Counted from the stretch's first letter, positions 25,550-34,417 are shown. The stretch: DNA of 39,505 nt from Candidatus Thorarchaeota archaeon (GCA_016839245.1 JAEOUN010000107.1:1-39505); one strand, 5' to 3'. Notes: generated by a model from the sequence alone, not told the origin. Program-made: numbers and translations.

Positions 25550-26430
25550 CAACCCTCTTTCATTTGATTTTTCTAGCTTTTGTCACAGGTTTCATTTATA
25601 GTCTGTTAGCGATAGGCATCAACTTCGTCCTAAATGTAGTTAAAGTCATTAACTGGGCTATGGGAGAGTTTTATCTAATTGGAGGTTACATTCAATACTA
25701 CTTGATAACACTCTTTCTTGGTGCTTCACTTTGGTGGCTGGCAATCTTGATTACAATGGCTTCTGTTGGTCTTTTAGGGGCATTGTATCAAAAATTCCTC
25801 TTAAAACCTATGTATTCTGAAAGTGGTGAAAAGAAAGAAGAATTTGCTACTATCATTACAATCATCACTTCTGTCTTGATCATAAACTTTCTAGCATGGG
25901 CTCTAGGTCCCACTTATCATGCAACTCCCTCGTATTTGGGAATTGTTGATTTCTTTGGAATGACTATTGATGGTAATAAGATAATTGCACTCTTCTGCAC
26001 AATTCTGATTATTGTTGGATTTCTTATTTATACAAAATATACTTGGACTGGAAAAGGTCTTAGAGCTTGTGCACAAAATCGTGTAGCTGCAGAAAGTGTT
26101 GGAATGGATCTGCGCAAATATGACCAGATTGCCTTTGCTATTGGAGTTTCTTTTGCAGCGGCAGCTGGTGCACTTCTTGCTGGAGTCTTTCCCCTTACAG
26201 CCCAATCTGGAAAAATCTCTACAATGAAAGGATTCCAGATTATTGTTATTGGTGGCGTAGGTTCAATCATGGGAGGATTAATTGGCGGAATTCTTCTTGC
26301 TATGATTGAAGCAATAGCATCAGTAGTAATCAATTCATCATATCGAGACATTTACGGTTTCATCTTCATGCTTCTAATCCTTCTTGTTAAGCCTACGGGC
26401 TTATTTGGAGAGAAACAAAGAGAGGCATAA
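25540..26430 (+). CDS. livH: Branched-chain-type ABC importer permease, LivH-like
   Basis: Membrane permease of about 296 residues with eight or so helices. Family hallmarks are NVVKVINWAMGEFYLIGGY near the start, RACAQNRVAAESVGMDLRKYDQIAFAIG in the coupling loop, and IVIGGVGSIMGGLIGGILLA then LVKPTGLFG at the end. I use the TTG at 25540, which has GGAGG eight bases upstream; a TTG at 25525 overlaps that site. With livG, livF, livM and the binding protein it completes one full importer. The upstream hairpin and duplicated start region suggest special control of its translation. Confidence 0.93.
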   Translation: MDITTLFHLIFLAFVTGFIYSLLAIGINFVLNVVKVINWAMGEFYLIGGYIQYYLITLFLGASLWWLAILITMASVGLLGALYQKFLLKPMYSESGEKKEEFATIITIITSVLIINFLAWALGPTYHATPSYLGIVDFFGMTIDGNKIIALFCTILIIVGFLIYTKYTWTGKGLRACAQNRVAAESVGMDLRKYDQIAFAIGVSFAAAAGALLAGVFPLTAQSGKISTMKGFQIIVIGGVGSIMGGLIGGILLAMIEAIASVVINSSYRDIYGFIFMLLILLVKPTGLFGEKQREA

Positions 26431-26490
26431 AGAAATCAGAACATACGGAAATTATAGTAGAGTAAATTTAACATCTGAGGCGTATACAAA

Positions 26491-27486
26491 TTGAAAAAGC
26501 TCATCAATAATCCCTTAAAAGTGGCAGATGAAGAAGTAGAAGGGTTCGTCAAAGCTTTCCCTTCTCATGTGAAAAAACTTGATGATGTGCGTGTAGTTGT
26601 TAGAAAGGACGCGCCGATCAAGGGAAAAGTTGGCATTCTTGTGGGAGGTGGAAGTGGCCACGAACCATTTTGGTTCGGATACACTGGAAAAGGAATGTAT
26701 GACGCAGTCGTTATTGGTGAGATATTCTCTTCTCCTACTCCCGATGCTGCATACAAGGGAACAAAGGCCATTGATGGTGGAAAAGGAGTTCTCTACCTCT
26801 TGGGTAATTATGAAGGAGACAAGATGAATCTTGGAATATCCAAAGAGAGAGCTGAAACAGAGGGTATCTCCATTGAGATCGTCAATGTGACTGATGATGT
26901 TGCCTCTGCACCCAAGGATCGGATTCAAGACAGGCGAGGTATTGCAGGGAATTTATTCGTCATAAAGGTTGCAGGCGCAAAAGCAGAACAAGGTGGATCC
27001 CTCGAAGAAGTAAAGGCTGCTGCAATTAAAGCGAATGATAATACTCGTACAATGGGCGTTGCCTTATCACCCTGCATTATTCCTTCCTCCGGAAAACCCA
27101 ATTTCACGATTTCCGATGACGAGATGGAAATTGGAATGGGTATTCATGGCGAACCAGGTATTGAGAGAACAAAGATCAAGACAGCTGATGAAGTTGCAGA
27201 GATTTTGACTCTTAAAGTTGTAAATGATTTGCCCTTCAAGGGAGGCGACGAAGTAGCGCTTTTACTAAATGGACTGGGAGGTACTCCGCTTCAGGAACTC
27301 TTCATACTATTCCGAAAAATTGAAGAAATTCTCACTGAAAAGAAGATAAAGATCTACAAAGTCTTTATCGGAAATTACTGCACATCTATTGATATGATGG
27401 GCTGTTCATTGAGTCTCATACGACTTGATGCGGAATTGAAGAAGCTTCTTGATGAACCAGCTGATACGCCTTATTTCAGAATGTGA
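26491..27486 (+). CDS. dhaK: Dihydroxyacetone kinase substrate-binding subunit DhaK
   Basis: Cytosolic protein of 331 residues that binds dihydroxyacetone (or a related small ketose) as a hemiaminal to histidine. GGGSGHEPF (Gly54, His57), Asp110 in NYEGDKMN and the covalent His219 in GMGIHGEPG are all present. The start is TTG with GAGG upstream. The next gene, dhaL, overlaps or follows directly, so both form one kinase. No third subunit DhaM (PTS phosphoryl donor) is visible. Product would be dihydroxyacetone phosphate, entering glycolysis. A different ketose substrate is possible. Confidence 0.93.
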   Translation: MKKLINNPLKVADEEVEGFVKAFPSHVKKLDDVRVVVRKDAPIKGKVGILVGGGSGHEPFWFGYTGKGMYDAVVIGEIFSSPTPDAAYKGTKAIDGGKGVLYLLGNYEGDKMNLGISKERAETEGISIEIVNVTDDVASAPKDRIQDRRGIAGNLFVIKVAGAKAEQGGSLEEVKAAAIKANDNTRTMGVALSPCIIPSSGKPNFTISDDEMEIGMGIHGEPGIERTKIKTADEVAEILTLKVVNDLPFKGGDEVALLLNGLGGTPLQELFILFRKIEEILTEKKIKIYKVFIGNYCTSIDMMGCSLSLIRLDAELKKLLDEPADTPYFRM

Positions 27487-27502
27487 TTCAAAAGGTGATG
27501 CC

Positions 27503-28147
27503 TTGATTACCTCTATCGATAAAGATACACTGTTCAGAGTCCTAAAAGACATATCAAAGACTATTGCTGAAAATGAGAATTATCTTACTGAACTGGACTC
27601 AGCAATTGGTGATGGCGACCATGGAGTGAATCTCAGGCGAGGTTTTGATTTACTCACTGATAAATTGCCCAGCTATCAGGATAAGAAAATACACGAGATA
27701 CTCAATGATATAGGATTCTTACTACTCGAAACAGTGGGTGGATCGGTAGGAGTACTCTATGGCTCTGCAACAATCGCAGCCGGTAAGACTGTTGGAGACA
27801 AAGAAGTGCTTTCTCTTGGCGATTTGGTAAAGATGGTAGATGCTGCTGAAAACACAATTAGAACCCGCGGTAATGTCGATGTAGGTCAAAAAACTATGCT
27901 TGACACAATCCATCCATTCCATGCGGCTCTGAAGGAAGCAATGGAAAAGAATCTCTCACTTATCGATGCATTGCAATGCGGTCTTGCGGCTGCAAAAGAA
28001 GGATTGGAGAGCACTAAACAAATGATTGCTACTAAAGGTCGCGCTAAATATCTTGGAGAGAAGACTTTAGGTCATCTGGATGTTGGCGCGGCATCATCAT
28101 ATCTAATGATAGAGTCATTTGTTAAGACAATCAGTGAAATCGACTGA
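27503..28147 (+). CDS. dhaL: Dihydroxyacetone kinase nucleotide-binding subunit DhaL
   Basis: Nucleotide-binding subunit of 214 residues, an all-helical barrel. TELDSAIGDGDHGVNLRRGF holds the three Mg-binding aspartates. GGSVGVLYGSA and GRAKYLGEKTLGHLDVGAAS contact phosphate and adenine. I place the start at TTG 27503, with AAGGTGAT four bases before it; this matches the usual DhaL N-terminus. The ATG at 27449 would overlap dhaK by 38 bases and add 18 untypical residues. In PTS-type systems DhaL keeps a bound ADP that is rephosphorylated by DhaM; without DhaM it may exchange ATP directly. A hairpin follows the gene. Confidence 0.93.
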   Translation: MITSIDKDTLFRVLKDISKTIAENENYLTELDSAIGDGDHGVNLRRGFDLLTDKLPSYQDKKIHEILNDIGFLLLETVGGSVGVLYGSATIAAGKTVGDKEVLSLGDLVKMVDAAENTIRTRGNVDVGQKTMLDTIHPFHAALKEAMEKNLSLIDALQCGLAAAKEGLESTKQMIATKGRAKYLGEKTLGHLDVGAASSYLMIESFVKTISEID

Positions 28148-28158
28148 TATCTGTAGTA

Positions 28159-28187
28159 AGAATCAATCCAAAACTTCAGTTGATTCT
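28159..28187 (+). terminator. Hairpin after dhaL
   Basis: AGAATCAA and TTGATTCT form a perfect 8-bp stem with a 13-base loop, 12 bases after the dhaL stop, followed by CTTTAA. Weak T run, but the position at the end of the island fits a terminator. Confidence 0.45.
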
Positions 28188-28292
28188 CTTTAATGGCTCA
28201 CAATGAAGGAGAAATGCTAATCGTCATCTCCTATAATTAGTCCTGATAGAGAACTTCAAGAAGGATCCATATCTGCAGCTAGTTGAATTCAG

Positions 28293-29153
28293 ATGGAACT
28301 TACAACACTTGGAGAGAGAAATCTTACTGTCGCATTTCTATCTCCATTCTACACGACTACACATCTCATTTTTGGGGACAATCGTGTGTATGTCTGTGAC
28401 ACATTTATCGGTCCTGAACCTATGAAGAAAATTTCCAAAATCATCAAAGAAAAGGGGCATCAAGATAAACCAATTGTAGTATTTAATTCCCATGCTGATT
28501 GGGATCATGTGTGGGGCAATTGCCACTTTAGAGATGCAACTATTCTTGGTCATCGAGAATGTAGAACGCGTATTGAAAAGGACTGTACTAAAGACCTGAA
28601 GAAATTCTACGATCAACGACAAGGAGAAGTAGTCCTAATTCCACCTACGACTGTCTTCGATACCAATTATATCTTCGAAGATGATGACATTGAATTCTTC
28701 TATTCACCAGGACACACAATTGATTCATCATCCTGCTATGATCGAAAGGAGCACATACTCTTCGTCGGAGATAATATTGAATCTAATATTCCGTATGTGA
28801 ACAGTCTGGATTTTGATACCTACATCTCGACTCTTGAGGGATATCTTGCTCGTGATTGGAAGCATGTTGTTCCAGGTCACGATCCTATTCAAAATGATGC
28901 CTCTCTTATACTCTCCAATATTGATTATTTGAAGCTCTTGAAAGAATGGGCGGTGAATTTAGATGTCTTGTCCTCGAAAGCTCTGAATGTGCATCTCTAT
29001 ACGTTGAGTAAATTAGTAAGCCAAATTACTACTGCAGGAATCCAAGAGAAGGTCAAATCTCATTATAAAGATGCAATCGCGGTTCTTGAGGGAATGGACA
29101 TGGATAATAGAGTCCGTGATTATCTCTCATTATATCGAAGAATTACAGAGTAA
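28293..29153 (+). CDS. Metallo-beta-lactamase-fold hydrolase
   Basis: Cytosolic MBL-fold protein of 286 residues. The metal motif reads SHADWDHVWGN: the second His of the usual HxHxDH is Asp, a variant seen in many MBL-fold proteins with HxDWDHxxGN. Further ligands are the His in LGHRE or SPGHTIDS, the Asp in LFVGDNIES and the His in VVPGHDP. A helical tail of about 90 residues follows. A TATA-like TATAATTAG at 28232-28240 gives it its own promoter; no ribosome binding site is seen. It could hydrolyse thioesters, lactones or phosphoesters. It is just outside the island and may or may not belong to the pathway. Confidence 0.87.
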   Translation: MELTTLGERNLTVAFLSPFYTTTHLIFGDNRVYVCDTFIGPEPMKKISKIIKEKGHQDKPIVVFNSHADWDHVWGNCHFRDATILGHRECRTRIEKDCTKDLKKFYDQRQGEVVLIPPTTVFDTNYIFEDDDIEFFYSPGHTIDSSSCYDRKEHILFVGDNIESNIPYVNSLDFDTYISTLEGYLARDWKHVVPGHDPIQNDASLILSNIDYLKLLKEWAVNLDVLSSKALNVHLYTLSKLVSQITTAGIQEKVKSHYKDAIAVLEGMDMDNRVRDYLSLYRRITE

Positions 29154-29244
29154 TTAGCAACTATTTCTCCATAGGATTATGATTATCGAGAAAGCGTCTT
29201 AACCATAAGATATGCTGACTGTGAGATGAACATTGTTCCTTATC

Positions 29245-29871
29245 TTAAGGAACATACATTTCTATGAGATCTTTTGAAATTGTTTCAGCATCTAGTTGTT
29301 CCTCAAGATCTTCTAAAATAAAAAAGAATGAAAGGCCGTCTAATGCCGCTATCAGTAAACGAGCTTTGCCTTCTGGATTTGAGATTCCGCACTCCTCATA
29401 CAATTTTGTTGCAAGATTCAGATGGTCCCTATTTGATTTCAACCACTCATTATTTACATTTTGTTTACCTGCGCCTTCTTCAAAAATTTCGTGGGAAAAC
29501 CTGCAGAGAGTTGGATGTTCCATGAACATCTGAACAGCGCTTCGGATGAATTGCGTGAGTTTCTCCTGTGGTGTTCCCTTGTCGATTATTTGTTTTAGAT
29601 GCGGGCTCCAGAGTTTATTGAATCCTTGATAGAGCGACTCACATGCAAGATCATATTTCGAGTTGAAGTAATGAAACACAGCACCTTTTGAAATACCAAG
29701 TTTCGTGCATATCCTATCAATACTGACTTTATGATATGACCTCTCAATGAATTGATGGAATGACTCATTCAAAATGTTCTCTCTGGTGTCTAGTTCTGTC
29801 ATATCGACCAGGTCTTCTAATTTGCAATCCTGTTCTTTAATATCACGTTTTTTGATATGGACTATTATCAC
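29245..29871 (-). CDS. TetR-family transcriptional regulator
   Basis: Repressor-type protein of 208 residues. The DNA-binding domain includes TRENILNESFHQFIERSYHKVSI and the recognition helix GISKGAVFHYFNSKYDL, near residues 28-75. The C-terminal ligand domain is helical. The GTG start overlaps the stop of the upstream B12-radical SAM gene as GTGA, indicating translational coupling; an ATG at 29802 would give a more typical short N-terminus. As the last gene of a three-gene operon it probably represses its own promoter through the 18-bp palindrome at 32815-32832. Confidence 0.92.
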   Translation of the reverse strand: MIIVHIKKRDIKEQDCKLEDLVDMTELDTRENILNESFHQFIERSYHKVSIDRICTKLGISKGAVFHYFNSKYDLACESLYQGFNKLWSPHLKQIIDKGTPQEKLTQFIRSAVQMFMEHPTLCRFSHEIFEEGAGKQNVNNEWLKSNRDHLNLATKLYEECGISNPEGKARLLIAALDGLSFFFILEDLEEQLDAETISKDLIEMYVP

Positions 29872-31253
29872 TTCCTGAGTCTATTCACTACACTTCTGAA
29901 TGCAATTTTGAAAAAATCAAGATTTTTCTTCTTCATCTGCCTCCAGATGAAGCTTGGTCTCGTGTAAAACCTGTAGTATGCCCTGGTCAGGTGCTTTTTG
30001 ATTGACTCTCGAGGCAATCCTGGAAGATCCATGATGGATTCTAGAACTGTGAATTGAGACCAATCTAGGACTGTAAGCCACCCGTTCTCAATTGCTTCCT
30101 CATATATTGGTGTACCAGGATAAGGCGTACAGATTGTGAATTGAGCTAGGTCCGGGTCTAATTTGCACGCAAAATCAATAGTCGAACGAATATCTCTATA
30201 TGTTTCGCCTGGTATCCCTAAAATAAAAGAGAGAACCACCTCGAGTCCGACATCTTTAGCTCTCTTAACTGCGCTGATTATCTGACTCAATCTGATTCCT
30301 TTCTTAATCTTGTCAAGTATTCGTTGACTTCCTGACTCTGCACCAATATAGATAGTATGGCAACCTGCGTCCTTAAGATATTCCACCAGCTTGGGATGTC
30401 GTGTCATAATGTCTGCTCTTGAAGAGCAGGTCCATCCAATGTCATCCACCTCTTCGAGCATCATCGAACATATATCCTCAACTCTTTGATAGTCAAAGGT
30501 GAAAAGGTCATCGATGAATGTGACATCTCGAACACCATACTTGTCTTGCAATAGTGTAATTTCTGTTACTACATTCTTAGCTGATCTTCCTCGCCAGCGT
30601 TTTCCTGTGATTCTAGATGATGAACAAAATGTGCATTGGTATGGACATCCTCGGCTTGTTATCATCGGGGCTATTCTATTTCCTCGTGGAAAATAAGTTG
30701 GAAGATCAAGAAGGTCATAGGCTGGAAAAGGGAGAGTATCGAGGTCAGCAACATATGGTCTGTCTGGATTCTTGATTATGTTAGTACCTACGCGCGTAGT
30801 GGTTCCTTGTACTGTAGCATCATATCGATTCTCACAGATTTGTTCTAGAAGTACCTTCGTTGTCACTTCACCCTCCCCTCTCACCACTGCATCAATCTCA
30901 GGACATTCTATGAGTGCCTGTTCATCTTGAAAAGTCACATGAGCTCCTCCCACAATAACAAGAGTTGCGGGATTGTGGTTCTTAACAATCCTTGCAGTCT
31001 GATACACATCATAGATTGAGGGCGTAGTTTGACCACTGATGCCGACCACATCTGGTGAAAAAGATGTGAGAGTATCTATGAAATCTAAATCTCTTGAATA
31101 TTGAAGGAGTCCGTCATATATCTTAACTTGATGATTTCCAGTCTCCCTGAGATAACTAGCAATATATCCAATTCCCAACGGAGGGCTTGTGTAGTTGAAA
31201 GATTCACGTATATTGCAACTCGAATCAGGCACCATAAGCAGGACTCTAGCCAA
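29868..31253 (-). CDS. B12-binding-domain radical SAM protein
   Basis: Protein of 461 residues. The N-terminal domain (about 1-140) has the cobalamin-binding fold (PPLGIGYIASYLRE, VIVGGAHVTF, VVRGEGE), without an obvious lower-ligand histidine. The radical SAM core has CPYQCTFC with Cys203, Cys207 and Cys210 for the 4Fe-4S cluster, followed by YIGAESGSQRILDKIKKG and ILGIPGET. This BchE/P-methylase-like class does methylations, cyclisations or rearrangements. The TTG start is three bases after the end of the SPASM gene, with GGGGTGA overlapping its stop. The partner enzyme and operator suggest a dedicated modification pathway; the substrate is unknown. Confidence 0.92.
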   Translation of the reverse strand: MARVLLMVPDSSCNIRESFNYTSPPLGIGYIASYLRETGNHQVKIYDGLLQYSRDLDFIDTLTSFSPDVVGISGQTTPSIYDVYQTARIVKNHNPATLVIVGGAHVTFQDEQALIECPEIDAVVRGEGEVTTKVLLEQICENRYDATVQGTTTRVGTNIIKNPDRPYVADLDTLPFPAYDLLDLPTYFPRGNRIAPMITSRGCPYQCTFCSSSRITGKRWRGRSAKNVVTEITLLQDKYGVRDVTFIDDLFTFDYQRVEDICSMMLEEVDDIGWTCSSRADIMTRHPKLVEYLKDAGCHTIYIGAESGSQRILDKIKKGIRLSQIISAVKRAKDVGLEVVLSFILGIPGETYRDIRSTIDFACKLDPDLAQFTICTPYPGTPIYEEAIENGWLTVLDWSQFTVLESIMDLPGLPRESIKKHLTRAYYRFYTRPSFIWRQMKKKNLDFFKIAFRSVVNRLRK

Positions 31254-31256
31254 TCT

Positions 31257-32777
31257 TCACCCCTCTGATAGATCAAGAACGCCAGCAGTTGTAGAGGGCC
31301 TTACGAGAAGGTCAAGGTTTGAAGTGCATTCTTTAGTCAGCTTTTTCCAATGGTCTCGGTTGTTGATGCACCCTGGGTCTGGAGCAAGCTCATCACCAAA
31401 GTAACTTAATGCTCGAGCTCGACAGCCCCCGCAGACATAACGTCTCTCACAACTTCCGCATTCATCATGTAGGAGGTTTTTATTTCTCAGTCTGTAAAGA
31501 AGTGATGAATGTGTCCATAGTACCTCAAAATTATCGGTCAGAATATTACCCACTTTCATCCTCTCAATATGAGGAAAGAAAACACAGGGATAGAGATCGC
31601 CATTAGGTTCAAGCGAAACATAGAAACGTCCTGCACCGCAGCCACCAATAAACTCAGTCAATCCTACCATCTGTGATGGGAGTCGCGCATTGCTAAAGTG
31701 AGTAGGAGCTACTATCTCATCTTTACATTTGCTTTTCAAATTTGCATCATATGCGACCCTCCCAAGTTGAGGCGCGGTCGTCAATACCTCCAATTTAGAG
31801 TCTTTTTCATTGGAGATTCTCTCCCATAGTACATTTAGAATATACTCACGTTCATCAGGTGTGAGATCCGTGTCAATTAGCTCTATTCCTCTCCCAACTG
31901 GAACTAGGTTGTAGAACATAAGCCATCTGACACCCCAATCTTCGCATAGGCTAATTACTTCATGAATCTCACCAATATTGTGTCTTGTTACAGTGGTGGA
32001 TACTTCAACGAATAAGCTCTCTGCGACACAATTCATGATTCCCGATACTGTCTTATCAAAAGCTCCCGGGACTCCTCTAAACTCATCATGAGTTTCTGCA
32101 TTAGCTCCATCAATACTAATCTGAACAAACCTCATTCCTGCTCTCTTAAATTTACGCACCCGCTCGGGATCGGAGAACGAAATTCCATTTGTTGCAACTG
32201 CGACATAGATGCCCTGTTCTGTTGCTCTCCGAATCAGAGCAAGTATGTCCGGTCTTATTGTTGGCTCTCCACCTGAGAAGGCAAGAAATACAACACCCGC
32301 ATCAGCCAATTTGTCAACTGTCTTGAGTGCCTGTTCTGTTGAAAGCTCGTCTGGTGCTTTTGTTCCTGCACTCTCATAGCAGTGCTTACACCTCAGATTG
32401 CATGATTTTGTTACATTCCATACGACCTGAAATGGAGCTCCTGGTGTGAATGGTTTAGTCACACCAAATCTCGCTAAACCACTGATAATACTCGACATCG
32501 ATCTTCTGAAAATATGATCCTTGAGATTTTCCTGTACAACTTGCGCTGCTGTTCCAAAAGCTGTAGAGCCAATTGCTAATATAGCTCGTATTAGAATTGC
32601 TGAGATTCGACATGTTATACATGCACTTGTTCTTCTTCCGGCAATAAGGTCAAGGGTGATATTGAGTCGTGTATCTCCATCTGTTTCACATTTTTTCGTA
32701 ACAGCTATAAGCAGACTTCTCAACCATCGAAGTGATGTTAGACGTGTCAGTATATTTACTCCTGATTCTATTGTCAT
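31257..32777 (-). CDS. Radical SAM protein with SPASM domain
   Basis: Protein of 506 residues. The radical SAM cluster motif is KSCNLRCKHCYE (Cys126, Cys130, Cys133), then LAFSGGEPT. The C-terminal SPASM region has CGAGRFYVSLEPNGDLYPC and CGSCERRYVCGGCRARAL, which bind extra iron-sulfur clusters. Related enzymes modify peptides or act in haem d1/haem synthesis (NirJ/AhbD-like). An N-terminal extension of about 115 residues contains ACITC and a hydrophobic stretch at about 58-75, and may bind a further metal or the membrane. No precursor peptide gene is seen next to it. The ATG follows GGGGA closely. First gene of the operon. Confidence 0.92.
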   Translation of the reverse strand: MTIESGVNILTRLTSLRWLRSLLIAVTKKCETDGDTRLNITLDLIAGRRTSACITCRISAILIRAILAIGSTAFGTAAQVVQENLKDHIFRRSMSSIISGLARFGVTKPFTPGAPFQVVWNVTKSCNLRCKHCYESAGTKAPDELSTEQALKTVDKLADAGVVFLAFSGGEPTIRPDILALIRRATEQGIYVAVATNGISFSDPERVRKFKRAGMRFVQISIDGANAETHDEFRGVPGAFDKTVSGIMNCVAESLFVEVSTTVTRHNIGEIHEVISLCEDWGVRWLMFYNLVPVGRGIELIDTDLTPDEREYILNVLWERISNEKDSKLEVLTTAPQLGRVAYDANLKSKCKDEIVAPTHFSNARLPSQMVGLTEFIGGCGAGRFYVSLEPNGDLYPCVFFPHIERMKVGNILTDNFEVLWTHSSLLYRLRNKNLLHDECGSCERRYVCGGCRARALSYFGDELAPDPGCINNRDHWKKLTKECTSNLDLLVRPSTTAGVLDLSEG

Positions 32778-32814
32778 TCCCCACTTGCACGCTCTTAAGC
32801 AGGTTAGTGCTTAG

Positions 32815-32842
32815 ATACCGACTAGTCGGTATGTCTATATTG
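32815..32842 (-). promoter_or_regulatory. TetR-type operator and TATA box of the radical SAM operon
   Basis: ATACCGACTAGTCGGTAT at 32815-32832 is a perfect 18-bp palindrome. On the minus strand a TATA element CAATATAG lies just upstream at 32842-32835, so the palindrome sits between TATA box and transcription start (about 32813). ACCGAC/GTCGGT arms are a common shape for TetR-family operators. The TetR gene ends the operon, so autorepression is the simple reading. Confidence 0.8.
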
Positions 32843-33136
32843 TATGACAACCTTTCAATATAATTTCTACGTTTTACGTAACATTGGATATACCAATCAA
32901 TCAGTCAACCTCTCCTGCAAGACAGTGAATGAGAGCGGGCAAATCGATTGGTATGAGACTTGAGCTATTATACACCCTTGTCCAAAGAAACAGCATTTAG
33001 GTTCGATGATTTCACTATCTTTGGCAATACTGCAATAGACCAGACAACACTCACTTATTAGGAATTATTCTCACCTCTTTTTTGTCTACTATATCAATCG
33101 CTTGGTAAGAGTATACAAAACGGAGGTTTGAAGAAG
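32843..33136 (+). promoter_or_regulatory. Intergenic region with promoter of the beta-propeller surface gene
   Basis: About 290 bases with no gene. A TATA-like ACTATATCAA at 33088-33097 would start transcription near 33118. GGAGGT at 33122-33127 is the ribosome binding site for ATG 33137, ten bases on. The rest shows nothing I can assign. Confidence 0.5.
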
Positions 33137-34417
33137 ATGAATTTTAAACAGATAAGAGCACTTGCTGCTATTCTAACTGCACTTTTCTGTTTCAGTATGG
33201 CTTTTATGATAGAGCCTGTTCAAGTAAGCGCCACTGGTGACAGAGAGATAGTTGTTACAACTGGAAACATCTCAGATTTTATTTGGTCATCAGATGGAAC
33301 CAAAGTAGCTTTCATCAAATATATTGAAGGAGAGTCTTGGGGTGAACTCTGGACTGGAGACTGGAATGGTTATGGAATTACAAGTCTTCAGATGATTCAT
33401 TCAGAGGCCGAGGCAAATGCCCTCGAAGACTGGCAAGGCGATTGGATACTCTTTAGAATCAGGCAAGAGAATGAACTTCCCGATGAATACTATGGTCGAG
33501 GTGAACTCTGGAAAATACGATATGATGGGACTGAGCTAACTCAGATCACTTTTACCTATACAAACGGAATTCGAACAGTCTGGTCAACTTCCGCCTACGA
33601 TAATATTGGCACTGCACGTTGGGGACGCTTTATCCCTGGAACAGATCTTGTCTATTTTTCTGCTCATGATGGTAATGGATGGTGGAAGTCCTACACCTGT
33701 TTTGCTAACGGAACTGATGGTTGGCAGCTGATAAGCGGTTCTGCATATTCTTTCACTATTGGTATGTCACCTGCAGGAAATAAGCTCCTATGGGGCACAG
33801 CTTCATACTATAACATGCCTACAACACTCATGGCAAGCAATGTCAATGGAAGTGATGTAGTAACGATCAAAACCTTTTCCGCAGTAACAACTCCACTAGT
33901 GCTGGCTGATGGTGATACAATAATCTACAGCAATCCCAATGGTAGTATCGGAGCAATCCAAATGAATGGGACTAATGATAGAATGGTCCTTGATGATGAA
34001 TATACCAATTCATGGATTAATTATCATCCTATGAATGAGCAAGCATTCCTTATGAGAAGTAATCGTAGTTCAGACGGCAACAATCACATATATAGTATCA
34101 ATACGAATGGAACTGAGATTGTTCAACTGACAGATGGTGTGCACACCGAAAATAGTGCCGTGTTATCTCCAAATGGAGAGAACCTGTTGTATAGAAGACA
34201 GCTTGTAGTCTTGGAAGAAACGTCTTATGAACTAGTTATCACTGGAGCCAAAGTTAGACCGCCCTCTCCAGATACCTCTACTACTTTCTCAACCACAGCC
34301 ACTTCTACGACATCGAATGGTTACACAATTCCTCTAGAAATTGTAGGAGTCTCTATTGTTGCTGGTAGTATTGCATTGATACTTGTCGTATATACGAAAA
34401 GAAGGAGGAATATCTAG
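33137..34417 (+). CDS. Secreted TolB-like beta-propeller protein with C-terminal anchor
   Basis: Surface protein of 426 residues. A signal peptide (FKQIRALAAILTALFCF) is probably cut near VSA-TG. The body has TolB/WD40-like blade motifs such as FIWSSDGTKVAFI, LWKIRYDGTELTQIT, GMSPAGNKLLWG and VLSPNGENLLYR, which form a beta-propeller. A Ser/Thr stalk (TTFSTTATSTTS), a membrane helix and KRRRNI tail close the protein. GGAGGT is ten bases before ATG 33137; the TTG at 33128 touches that site and is unlikely. It probably lies outside the cell and binds polysaccharide or protein. It is a single gene. Confidence 0.87.
   Translation: MNFKQIRALAAILTALFCFSMAFMIEPVQVSATGDREIVVTTGNISDFIWSSDGTKVAFIKYIEGESWGELWTGDWNGYGITSLQMIHSEAEANALEDWQGDWILFRIRQENELPDEYYGRGELWKIRYDGTELTQITFTYTNGIRTVWSTSAYDNIGTARWGRFIPGTDLVYFSAHDGNGWWKSYTCFANGTDGWQLISGSAYSFTIGMSPAGNKLLWGTASYYNMPTTLMASNVNGSDVVTIKTFSAVTTPLVLADGDTIIYSNPNGSIGAIQMNGTNDRMVLDDEYTNSWINYHPMNEQAFLMRSNRSSDGNNHIYSINTNGTEIVQLTDGVHTENSAVLSPNGENLLYRRQLVVLEETSYELVITGAKVRPPSPDTSTTFSTTATSTTSNGYTIPLEIVGVSIVAGSIALILVVYTKRRRNI

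Noticed and set aside
27449..27502. Earlier ATG for DhaL overlapping dhaK
   Set aside because: It adds residues absent from normal DhaL proteins, while a TTG with AAGGTGAT upstream gives the typical start.
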